A stretch of DNA of 62,613 nucleotides from Spirosoma utsteinense. GTDB taxonomy: Bacteria > Bacteroidota > Bacteroidia > Cytophagales > Spirosomataceae. This document shows positions 8,014 to 14,632 of this stretch, one piece after another. Position 1 is the stretch's first letter. Every line of letters starts with the position of its first letter. Under the pieces are notes generated by a model. The model did not search any database. It worked only from the letters and a program-made list of their open reading frames with translations, and was not told the origin of the DNA. The DNA is taken from positions 1-62,613 of the forward strand of contig NZ_VFIA01000035.1 in assembly GCF_014282275.1 (NCBI RefSeq), in the 5' to 3' direction. The position numbers and the translations under genes were made by a program.

Positions 8014-8871
8014 TTAGGCGGTAGCTGGCTCGGCAAAACCGGTACCTACTGTCAGCGCCTTCCATTGCGCCATATCAGCCTGCAACGCCTTGATTTTCCC
8101 GGTAGCCATATCGTAGGCATCCTGACCCAGCAGCAGGTGAAGGGGCGGGTTGGGCGCAGCGGCAATTTGAATCAGGGCCGCTGCTGCCTTCACGGGGTCA
8201 CCGGGCTGGTTTCCTCTGATTTGTTCCTGGTGAACGGCCTCGGACTGCCGGACCAGTGTATACGCATCCAGTTGACCTTGGGGAACCAGCAACGAACCGG
8301 ACGACAAAAACTCCGTTCGGAAATAGCCCGGTGCCACGACGGTTACCTTAATGCCAAACGGAGCCGCTTCGGCCGCCAGCGATTCGGATAACCCTTCAAC
8401 CGCAAATTTGGTGGCGCAGTAAACACCCCAGCCGGGGAAATTGCCTGTTAAACCACCCACCGAAGAGAGGTTGATAATATGCCCGGACTGCTGCTTGCGC
8501 AACTGGGGCATAACCTGCCGGATCACGTTCAGCATCCCAAACACATTGACCTCGAAATTGGCGCGGGATTCGCGGTCGGTGAGTTCTTCCAGACTACCCA
8601 GTTGACCATAACCCGCGTTATTGACCACTACATCAATCCGTCCAAACCGGCGAATGGTGGCCTGGATGGCCTCACTAACACTGGTCTCCGTTGTCAGATC
8701 GACCGCCAGTGGTAAAAAGTCGGCTGATTCAACGCCGACGCTCCGACGTAGCTCGGCAACCTGGCGGGACGTTGCCGCCACCCGATGACCCAGCCGTAGC
8801 AATTGACCAGCTAATTCAAGTCCCAGACCTTTAGAGGCACCGGTAATAAACCACACGCGTTGATTGTCCAT
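8014..8871 (-). CDS. Short-chain dehydrogenase/reductase
   Basis: 285 residues, classical SDR fold. The cofactor motif TGASKGLG is at residues ~10-17, NNAG at ~85, the catalytic serine in NLSSVGG and the YxxxK pair in YCATK at ~155. The arginine after beta-2 (ATSR) favours NADP(H). The pattern after the active site (VVAPGYFRTEFL) fits the subgroup of aldehyde/ketone-reducing SDRs that often sit under AraC control. It lies directly downstream of an AraC gene on the same strand, separated by 81 bp that hold a TACCTTTG -7 element and two direct-repeat operator half-sites. That strongly suggests regulation by that AraC protein. Confidence 0.88.
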   Translation of the reverse strand: MDNQRVWFITGASKGLGLELAGQLLRLGHRVAATSRQVAELRRSVGVESADFLPLAVDLTTETSVSEAIQATIRRFGRIDVVVNNAGYGQLGSLEELTDRESRANFEVNVFGMLNVIRQVMPQLRKQQSGHIINLSSVGGLTGNFPGWGVYCATKFAVEGLSESLAAEAAPFGIKVTVVAPGYFRTEFLSSGSLLVPQGQLDAYTLVRQSEAVHQEQIRGNQPGDPVKAAAALIQIAAAPNPPLHLLLGQDAYDMATGKIKALQADMAQWKALTVGTGFAEPATA

Positions 8872-8893
8872 ACTGTTGCTTGTTTTAGAAGCA

Positions 8894-8901
8894 CAAAGGT
8901 A
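8894..8901 (-). promoter_or_regulatory. -7 promoter element of the SDR gene
   Basis: TACCTTTG on the minus strand, a perfect TAnnTTTG match, 22 bp upstream of the SDR ATG and just downstream of the AraC-type direct repeats. Confidence 0.55.
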
Positions 8902-8922
8902 GACTGACCGTCAGGGGTGAGG

Positions 8923-8956
8923 TTACCAAATTCAAGCCGATACTTACCAAATTCAA
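8923..8956 (-). promoter_or_regulatory. AraC-type operator: two identical 13-bp direct repeats
   Basis: TTACCAAATTCAA occurs at 8923-8935 and again at 8944-8956, start to start 21 bp, two helical turns, which is the arrangement expected for the tandem half-sites of an AraC dimer. They lie immediately upstream of the SDR -7 element; the distal copy overlaps the stop codon of the AraC gene. A third copy with one mismatch lies just before the AraC gene itself (9865-9877). Confidence 0.65.
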
Positions 8957-9855
8957 ACACGCCGGAAAGCCGAAGGGGTTAAGCCGGTATGCTTTCTGAA
9001 GAAGTAATTGAAGTGGGTCGGTTCGTCGAAGCCCAAACTATAACCAACCTCGGCAACGTTCCAGTCGCTGTGCCTGAGCAAGGCCCTGGCCTCGCCGGCC
9101 AGTCGGTCTGCGATATGGTCCGTTGTCGTTTTGCCGGTTGTGTCGCGCACGCAACGGTTCAGGTGATTGACGTGTACGGCGAGCTGGCGGGCAAAGTCAC
9201 TCGCTGAGCGAAGGGTAAATCGCCGGGCCGGTGACTCGATGGGAAACTGCCGTTCGAGCAGTTCGAGAAAAATCGCCGTCAGCCGCGATCGGGCATCGGG
9301 GTGCTGATGCAAAACATCAGAGGGGCGCCGTTTGAGGGCATAATGAATCAGTTCGGATACGTAGTTTCGGAGCAGGTCATATTTAAGCGCATAGTCCGAA
9401 TTAATCTCGGCCAGCATTTTTTCAAAAAGTGCGCTAACCTGGGCATCTTCGTCGGTATTTAGGGTATAGGCTGGTTTACCCCCGGGCTGGAACAAAGGCA
9501 GGTCGGTAAGGCCAACGTCGAACGCCCCCCTGAAGAATGCTTCGCGGAAAATGCAGAAAAAACCCGTTGTATCACCCGATACCGCTTGCCAGGTATAGGG
9601 TACCTGCGGGTTGAAAAACACCAGCGTTGGCCCGTCAATCTCAATGCTTTTATCGGCGTAATGGTACAGATTACGCCCCCGAATGAGCGTGATCTTATAA
9701 AAATCCCGTCGGCTGTAGGGGACTGGTGCGGTAGTGGGGGCCAGACAATCTTCCAGGCGAAATACATTAACCTGTCCGGTATTGGCCGGTGGCGTGTCGG
9801 GCAGCGTATTAAATTTATGCCGGTAAAACGCTTCGAGACTTTCAGTCGGTTGCAT
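8953..9855 (-). CDS. AraC family transcriptional regulator (SDR-linked)
   Basis: 300 residues. The N-terminal half is a cupin-like ligand domain (SRRDFYKITLIRGRNLYHYA, then FFNPQVPYTW). The C-terminal ~100 residues hold the AraC DNA-binding domain: SASDFARQLAVHVNHLNRCV and, near the end, NVAEVGYSLGFDEPTHFNYF followed by TGLTPSAFR. This subgroup is commonly annotated 'helix-turn-helix domain-containing protein' and lies beside an SDR or oxidoreductase in many Cytophagales. The matching 13-bp repeats before the SDR and before this gene suggest that it activates the SDR and controls itself. Confidence 0.9.
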   Translation of the reverse strand: MQPTESLEAFYRHKFNTLPDTPPANTGQVNVFRLEDCLAPTTAPVPYSRRDFYKITLIRGRNLYHYADKSIEIDGPTLVFFNPQVPYTWQAVSGDTTGFFCIFREAFFRGAFDVGLTDLPLFQPGGKPAYTLNTDEDAQVSALFEKMLAEINSDYALKYDLLRNYVSELIHYALKRRPSDVLHQHPDARSRLTAIFLELLERQFPIESPARRFTLRSASDFARQLAVHVNHLNRCVRDTTGKTTTDHIADRLAGEARALLRHSDWNVAEVGYSLGFDEPTHFNYFFRKHTGLTPSAFRRV

Positions 9856-9864
9856 CGGGTAAAG

Positions 9865-9877
9865 TTACTAAATTCAA
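9865..9877 (-). promoter_or_regulatory. Third copy of the AraC half-site, upstream of the AraC gene
   Basis: TTACTAAATTCAA matches the tandem repeat TTACCAAATTCAA at 12 of 13 positions and lies 10 bp before the AraC ATG, a position suited to autoregulation. Confidence 0.5.
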
Positions 9878-10003
9878 TTAACCTGTAGTTGCTTATCCGC
9901 TCTATCATCTGTCCGCCCGAGCAGGTCGTGGACGGCTGGATGAGGCAAACGTCTGCCCGTAAGATCACCAGTTGTCCAGGTGCCGGATAATGATTTGTTT
10001 GCG

Positions 10004-10474
10004 CTACCGGGTCGAGGGTAATCGAACGGTGCCAAACCAGTAGGCATTGAGGACTTCAAAACAAGCTTCCCAGGCATCGAGCCCCATCGGTTTGTTTATA
10101 TACGAGTGAACCCCTAGTTCATAGGCTTTTTCATATACTGCTTTTTCATTATGGTGACTCAGAACAATGATGGGTAGCCTCGGATAAGACGTCCGCAACT
10201 CACTCAGCAGTTGCCAGCCCTGATCCAGGCATGGTGACGTATCCGCCAGGGCGGGCAGTGAAAGGTCCAGCAGCACCAGACTGGGGAAGGCTTTCGGCGA
10301 ACTCGTGTGCAGATGAGCCAGCGCTTCGGTAGGTGTATAAACAAAAACGGGTTCAGCCTGGGGCATCGTAGCCCGTATGCTGTACCCAATCAACAACTGG
10401 TGATCGGGATTGTCTTCGATCACTAAAATGGGGACAGACTTCTTCCGCCAAGTCCGCGACTTGTCTACATCCAT
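10004..10474 (-). CDS. Stand-alone response regulator receiver protein
   Basis: 156 residues, one receiver domain and no output domain. The acidic pair is in VIEDNPDH, the phospho-acceptor aspartate in LVLLDLSLP, the switch serine in IIVLSHH and the conserved lysine in YINKPMG. A ~10-residue loop insert (ALADTSPCLD) follows the phosphorylation site. This Rcp1/CheY-like type in Bacteroidetes normally receives phosphate from a hybrid or bacteriophytochrome kinase encoded nearby. No partner kinase is adjacent here, so it is an orphan. A kinase remnant at 23.9 kb resembles that class but is too far away to link. Confidence 0.88.
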   Translation of the reverse strand: MDVDKSRTWRKKSVPILVIEDNPDHQLLIGYSIRATMPQAEPVFVYTPTEALAHLHTSSPKAFPSLVLLDLSLPALADTSPCLDQGWQLLSELRTSYPRLPIIVLSHHNEKAVYEKAYELGVHSYINKPMGLDAWEACFEVLNAYWFGTVRLPSTR

Positions 10475-10770
10475 AAGTTACTTGCTAGACTAAATAGGTT
10501 TGGCGGAAAACGGCAAGTATAAATGGATAATTCATTTTACCTGTTATTTAGCATAATTCTAAGATTACCATGATCTTATAATGAAAGCAGGGTAATGTAC
10601 CCCGCTCGCGCCGGGCAGGGGCGGCAACGGGAAGAAGATTCGGGAGCAAGCCATCGCAGGTGGGTTTTCAATCTGTTCAGGTGCTCCTTTTCCCGGGTGG
10701 CCAACAAGTCCGGAATCATTTTTTGTTCATCTTTAGCCCAGCCCTGACGACATGTATACTCCAGGCTACC
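10475..10770. other. Gap with no firm gene
   Basis: A minus-strand 47-codon frame (10576-10719, starting MIPDLLATREKEHLNRLKTH) has a helical, protein-like N-terminal half but a low-quality cysteine- and arginine-rich tail. It might be a remnant. No promoter pair or RNA feature is obvious. Confidence 0.3.
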
Positions 10771-11664
10771 ATGTACTCGCGTTATAAAGATTCTTCCGAA
10801 GCAGACCGTTTCAATACCCAATGGGCCCAGGCGGTCCAGCAGCTCAATGGCCTTAGCCTGCAAGCCCGCACCCTGGCTACCGACTGGGGTCCTACCCGCG
10901 TATGGGTCCATACCCCCCGGCGTCGTATATACGAGACCCTGATCTTTTTGCCCGGCTTCAACGCCAGCTCACTGGTTTGGCTGACGGGGCAGAATCTGAA
11001 TCGACTGAGTAAAAAGTACCGACTGTGTCTGGTCGATATTAACGGACAGCCGGGACTGAGTGCCGGGTTAAGCCCCCTCTTACAAACCGATGAATACGGC
11101 TGTTGGGCCAGGCAGGTGCTCGAGCAGCTGGGTACCGCCCGTGCTACGTTGATCGGTCATGCATTGGGTGCTTTGATTAGTTTGAAGGCCTGCCGGATGG
11201 CTCCCGAATTAATTAAGAAAGCCATTCTGGTCAACCCCGCCGGCCTGCAGTCCCTCTCGCTGTCGCTGGCCTTACTGCGATATTACCGGCTGGCGATACA
11301 ATCGCCCTCGGAGCGCGCCGTCCGGTCTTTTCTTCGGGAGACCGTTTTCAGCTCACTGGATCCACCTCTTGCTCCGGCTCAGGAGCAGCTGCTGGTGGAC
11401 TTTCAGGTGTATAACTTACGGGCTTTTGCTCCGGCTCAATGGTGGCATCAGGCCCTCTCTACCGACGAGTTGGTAAGCATCCAAACGCCTATTTACGTTG
11501 TGCTTGGGGCTCAGGACAAGCTGTATCCTTATCAAACCACCCAAAACAGAGCGGTTGAGCATTTGCCTTCGCTGGTGAGCGTGACGGTGCTGCCCACCAT
11601 GGGCCATAGTGTACAAAGTAGTTCGGGGTTTGGTTTGCTCCTGGAAACTATTCTTACCCAGTGA
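10771..11664 (+). CDS. Alpha/beta hydrolase fold protein lacking the nucleophile serine
   Basis: 297 residues from the ATG at 10771; the frame is open upstream but reads poorly. The alpha/beta hydrolase order is visible: LIFLPGFNAS (oxyanion region), LVDINGQPG, then the nucleophile elbow LIGHALGALI, a variable cap, GAQDKLYP (acid) and TMGHS (histidine). The elbow reads G-H-A-L-G where active enzymes have G-x-S-x-G, so the catalytic serine is alanine while the acid and histidine remain. It may be a non-catalytic binding or signalling member, or an enzyme lost by one base change (TCA to GCA). The neighbours give no hint of substrate, and there is no signal peptide. Confidence 0.8.
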   Translation: MYSRYKDSSEADRFNTQWAQAVQQLNGLSLQARTLATDWGPTRVWVHTPRRRIYETLIFLPGFNASSLVWLTGQNLNRLSKKYRLCLVDINGQPGLSAGLSPLLQTDEYGCWARQVLEQLGTARATLIGHALGALISLKACRMAPELIKKAILVNPAGLQSLSLSLALLRYYRLAIQSPSERAVRSFLRETVFSSLDPPLAPAQEQLLVDFQVYNLRAFAPAQWWHQALSTDELVSIQTPIYVVLGAQDKLYPYQTTQNRAVEHLPSLVSVTVLPTMGHSVQSSSGFGLLLETILTQ

Positions 11665-11863
11665 CATAGGCGAGGTTTCGTTAAGTGAAATCTGTTATTC
11701 ATCGCCTAATAGTCCACACTCATCTACCTAATGTAGTTGCTCATCGCCTTTTGTTTTCTGCCCCGTCAATAACCTGGCAACTTTGTTTCACCGGACCGCA
11801 AAAGAGTCCTGTCGCAGACCGAAGAACCGGTCAAATGAGGAAAATAAACAACTACATAAAGCC

Positions 11864-12223
11864 ATGAAAAACGCACTATTTCTGATGTTGGGTCTGGTAG
11901 CCAGTACCGCATCGTTCGCCACTACTACTGAGTCCGGCAAACCCGAAGCCGCTCAGACCCGTCTTGTCATGACACCTGAACACAAGATCAAACTGTTCGT
12001 GCAACCCCTACAGACGAAAGGTCAGCTTTTGATTCAGGATGCTACCGGGCGGGCTCTCTACACCGAAACCGTGAACCTGCAAAAAGGGCTGAATCAGCAG
12101 TTCGACTTCGCTGGCTTGAGTACAGGTACCTACCGGTTAACCCTGGTGGCGGGTAGCCAAACCCTTGACAGGACGTTTGTGGTGCAGGAAAATCCGAATG
12201 CGAGTTTTATCGTTCAGGAATAG
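11864..12223 (+). CDS. Small secreted beta-sandwich protein
   Basis: 119 residues. The ATG at 11864 begins a clean signal peptide (MKNALFLMLGLVASTASFAT). The mature part reads as a single beta-sandwich: KIKLFVQPLQTKGQLLIQDA, then GLSTGTYRLTLVAGSQTLDR and TFVVQE. This resembles the short T9SS-sorting or DUF3244-like Ig folds of Bacteroidetes, but here it is the whole protein, without a cargo domain. Probably periplasmic or surface-exposed. Function unknown. Confidence 0.75.
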   Translation: MKNALFLMLGLVASTASFATTTESGKPEAAQTRLVMTPEHKIKLFVQPLQTKGQLLIQDATGRALYTETVNLQKGLNQQFDFAGLSTGTYRLTLVAGSQTLDRTFVVQENPNASFIVQE

Positions 12224-12322
12224 TCATGGTGTTATTGCGCCAGGAAGGTGGCGCATCACATCATAGCACATTCTACTCGTTAGTATACCTGGCGGTGTAA
12301 TGCCTGCCGGGGCTGGTTGCCA

Positions 12323-13096
12323 TTAGTAGGTATGTACAAGCCCCTGCTTCAAGGCATTTTCGTAGGCTTCTTTCATAAACTGATACAGATACGGAGACCG
12401 ATGAGGACCAATAGCCCGACGCTCGTCCAGTTTTTTGACTATGCCCAGACTCACCAGCTTTTTAGCGAAATTTCGTATGTCCAGCTCTTTGCCCAGAATC
12501 GTCTCGTAGAGGGAGTGGATTTCGTTAAGCGTGAATTTTTCGGGTAGCAGGTTGTAGCCAATCGGCTGATGATAGATCTGGAGCCGAAGGGTGGCTAAGG
12601 CTTTTTGGACGACCTCATTATGGTCGAATAAAAGGGTAGGAATTTCTAGGACGTCCCACCACTGGTGATCGTCAGTGAAAAAGTCCGTCTGAACGCTCAC
12701 CTTCGAATAATCGACTAGGGCAAAGTAGCCAATCCCCAGGGTCCTTTCGAATAACCAACTGTCCTCAACAACATGGCCATATTTTTTGGTGAACTCCTGG
12801 GGACTTTGCTCCTGAAGCCGGTAGGGCGAATCGCCAAAAATGTGGAATTGTTGAAGAAATACCTGGTCTAAACCTGTACGCTCCTGTAAGATGCGATTGG
12901 CGGCCTGACTCATGGGTTCCCTCCGCTGGATAAAACCGCCGGGTAATCCCCACCCATTCATACCTTTCCACTTAAGGAGTAAAATCTTCAGGTGCTGATC
13001 GTGGTACCCAAAAATGACCGAGTCGAGGCTGATATGAGGGAGATACTGCTGATGACCGTTCTTGACGAAGTCATTGACTTCTTCTAATGAATCCAT
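12323..13096 (-). CDS. Nudix-domain transcriptional regulator (NrtR-like)
   Basis: 257 residues: an N-terminal Nudix domain (~20-150) and a C-terminal winged helix (~165-245), the architecture of NrtR and related ADP-ribose or sugar-responsive regulators. The Nudix box region, from GGFIQRREPMSQAAN to RILQERTG, keeps the first glycine and glutamate, but the REXXEE core is degenerate (RILQER). Catalysis is therefore unlikely and ligand sensing likely. The helix-turn-helix is around KFTLNEIHSLYETILGKEL. The gene faces a secreted protein across an intergenic region with two 23-bp palindromes, so I infer autoregulation and control of that neighbour. Confidence 0.87.
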   Translation of the reverse strand: MDSLEEVNDFVKNGHQQYLPHISLDSVIFGYHDQHLKILLLKWKGMNGWGLPGGFIQRREPMSQAANRILQERTGLDQVFLQQFHIFGDSPYRLQEQSPQEFTKKYGHVVEDSWLFERTLGIGYFALVDYSKVSVQTDFFTDDHQWWDVLEIPTLLFDHNEVVQKALATLRLQIYHQPIGYNLLPEKFTLNEIHSLYETILGKELDIRNFAKKLVSLGIVKKLDERRAIGPHRSPYLYQFMKEAYENALKQGLVHTY

Positions 13097-13113
13097 AAAT
13101 CAAAGATAAAATT

Positions 13114-13136
13114 TATTCTGTAATTTTTACAGAATA
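13114..13136. promoter_or_regulatory. Palindromic operator 1 for the Nudix-type regulator
   Basis: Perfect inverted repeat with arms TATTCTGTAA and TTACAGAATA and a TTT spacer, 17 bp upstream of the regulator ATG. A second, near-identical palindrome lies 41 bp away centre to centre, on the same face of the helix. Confidence 0.75.
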
Positions 13137-13154
13137 GAGAATTTTCACTACTTT

Positions 13155-13177
13155 TATCCTGTAAAAATTACAGAATA
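13155..13177. promoter_or_regulatory. Palindromic operator 2 for the Nudix-type regulator
   Basis: Arms TATCCTGTAA and TTACAGAATA with an AAA spacer, one mismatch from operator 1. It is closer to the divergent secreted-protein gene starting at 13252. Confidence 0.75.
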
Positions 13178-13251
13178 AAGAATTAGCGTTATAATAGCCT
13201 AGCATTCAGTACATTAATTAATTTAGTTTCACAATTAAACGAGTACCAAAA

Positions 13252-13644
13252 ATGAAAAAAGTAAGCCTATTCCTGTTCATTTTTCTCCTTGGCATTTGCG
13301 TCAAAGGCTTTTCCCAAACCACCGCCACAGCCCCAACCGATTTTTTTGCCGGGAAATGGGAAATAACCATAATGGGTACGCCCGATGGCGACTCTAAAAT
13401 GGTAACGGATCTGGTTCGAAAGGACGGCAAACTGACCGGCGAGCTAAAAGACCCGACCGGTAAACGAACGGAGGTTACTCCGATCACCAAAGTCGAGGAA
13501 GAGCCCGGTAAAAAAATTACGATCTACTTCGATACGGCTCAGGCTGGCGAAATTCCGGTAGAGCTGACCAAAGTGGACGATGATCATCTGAAGGGGTCGC
13601 TGATGAACATGTTTGAATCCACTGCGCTACGGATTAAAAAGTAG
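13252..13644 (+). CDS. Small secreted protein, lipocalin-like beta fold
   Basis: 130 residues with a signal peptide (MKKVSLFLFIFLLGICVKGF, cleaved about SQ). The mature region starts FFAGKWEITIMGTPDG and alternates short beta strands (DLVRKDGKLTGELKD, KITIYFDTAQ), as in the small extracytoplasmic lipocalin-like proteins common in Spirosoma and Dyadobacter. Function unknown. It is divergent from the Nudix-HTH regulator and downstream of its two palindromes, so its expression is probably under that regulator. Confidence 0.75.
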   Translation: MKKVSLFLFIFLLGICVKGFSQTTATAPTDFFAGKWEITIMGTPDGDSKMVTDLVRKDGKLTGELKDPTGKRTEVTPITKVEEEPGKKITIYFDTAQAGEIPVELTKVDDDHLKGSLMNMFESTALRIKK

Positions 13645-13698
13645 GGATTGAGTCTAACGCTGTATTTTCTCTACGCGTTAGCCTATAGCATCGAAAAC

Positions 13699-13732
13699 CC
13701 CTGAGGATGGTTCATTTACATCATCCTCAGGG
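13699..13732 (+). terminator. Stem-loop after the secreted-protein gene
   Basis: Eleven-bp stem CCCTGAGGATG / CATCCTCAGGG with a 12-nt loop, 55 bp after the stop. No U-tract follows, so it may be a weak terminator or an mRNA 3'-end stabiliser. Confidence 0.45.
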
Positions 13733-13818
13733 TACATAGTATGGTTATGGCTGCACATAGTTCAACCTAGCCGTCCCCACTCCACTTACCTGAAATTCAG
13801 CTTTTAGTCTATTAAATC

Positions 13819-14619
13819 ATGAAACTGGCAACGAAAACGTTTGTGGTAACGGGTGCCGGTAGCGGCATTGGCCGGGAACTGACTTTACAACTCCTGCAAA
13901 AAGGAGCCAATGTAGCTGGTGTTGACATTAACTCAAGCTCGCTACTCGAAACGGGGCGAGTAGCTGGTTTGGGTGAAGATCGTTTCAAAGCGTTCGACCT
14001 GGACATCACCAGTCAGGAAGCGGTAAATCGCTTACCAGGCACCGTGACCAAGCACTTCGGTACCGTGGATGGCATCATCAACAATGCCGGTATTATTCAG
14101 CCCTTTAAACCCGTTTATGACTTATCCATCGAAGACATCAACCGGGTAATGAATGTCAATTTCTTCGGTACCCTCTACTTGACCAAAGCGTTTCTACCTC
14201 TGTTCTTGCAACGCCCCGAAGCGCACATTACCAATATCTCCAGTATGGGCGGTTTTTTAGCCGTGCCGGGTCAAACGCTGTACGGGGCCTCCAAAGCAGC
14301 GGTGAAGATTTTCACCGAAGGTTTATATGCTGAACTTATGGAGACCAACGTAGGTGTGACGGTTGTGTTCCCCGGTGCGATTGCGACCAACATCACCGAG
14401 AACTCCGGCTTAGGCAAACCTAAAGCGAGTGGTGATGCTAAAATGAAACCGTTGGCGGCCGATAAAGCGGCTGGACAGATACTGACAGCCATCGAACGTA
14501 ATCGTTTCCGGGTAGTAGTGGGCCCCGATGCCAAATTCCTGGATATTCTTTATCGCTTTAATCCCCGCTACGCGACCCAGTTCATTCAACAGAAAATGAA
14601 GTCGCTTCTCAAGCCTTAA
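13819..14619 (+). CDS. Short-chain dehydrogenase/reductase
   Basis: 266 residues, classical SDR: TGAGSGIG cofactor loop at ~11-18, NNAGII at ~88, the serine in NISSMGG, YGASK at ~155 and PGAIATNI afterwards. The VDINSS motif after beta-2 favours NAD(H). The extended C terminus (FNPRYATQFIQQKM) resembles membrane- or lipid-associated SDRs. It is the first gene of the plus-strand cluster of sugar-related genes; the GH2 gene starts 13 bp after its stop. The substrate cannot be deduced. Confidence 0.88.
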   Translation: MKLATKTFVVTGAGSGIGRELTLQLLQKGANVAGVDINSSSLLETGRVAGLGEDRFKAFDLDITSQEAVNRLPGTVTKHFGTVDGIINNAGIIQPFKPVYDLSIEDINRVMNVNFFGTLYLTKAFLPLFLQRPEAHITNISSMGGFLAVPGQTLYGASKAAVKIFTEGLYAELMETNVGVTVVFPGAIATNITENSGLGKPKASGDAKMKPLAADKAAGQILTAIERNRFRVVVGPDAKFLDILYRFNPRYATQFIQQKMKSLLKP

Positions 14620-14632
14620 CTTGACCTTATCT

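Noticed and set aside
10576..10719. A 47-codon minus-strand frame beginning MIPDLLATREKEHL
   Set aside because: The first half looks helical, but the second half is atypical (cysteine- and arginine-rich), with no promoter or family match. Kept only as a note.
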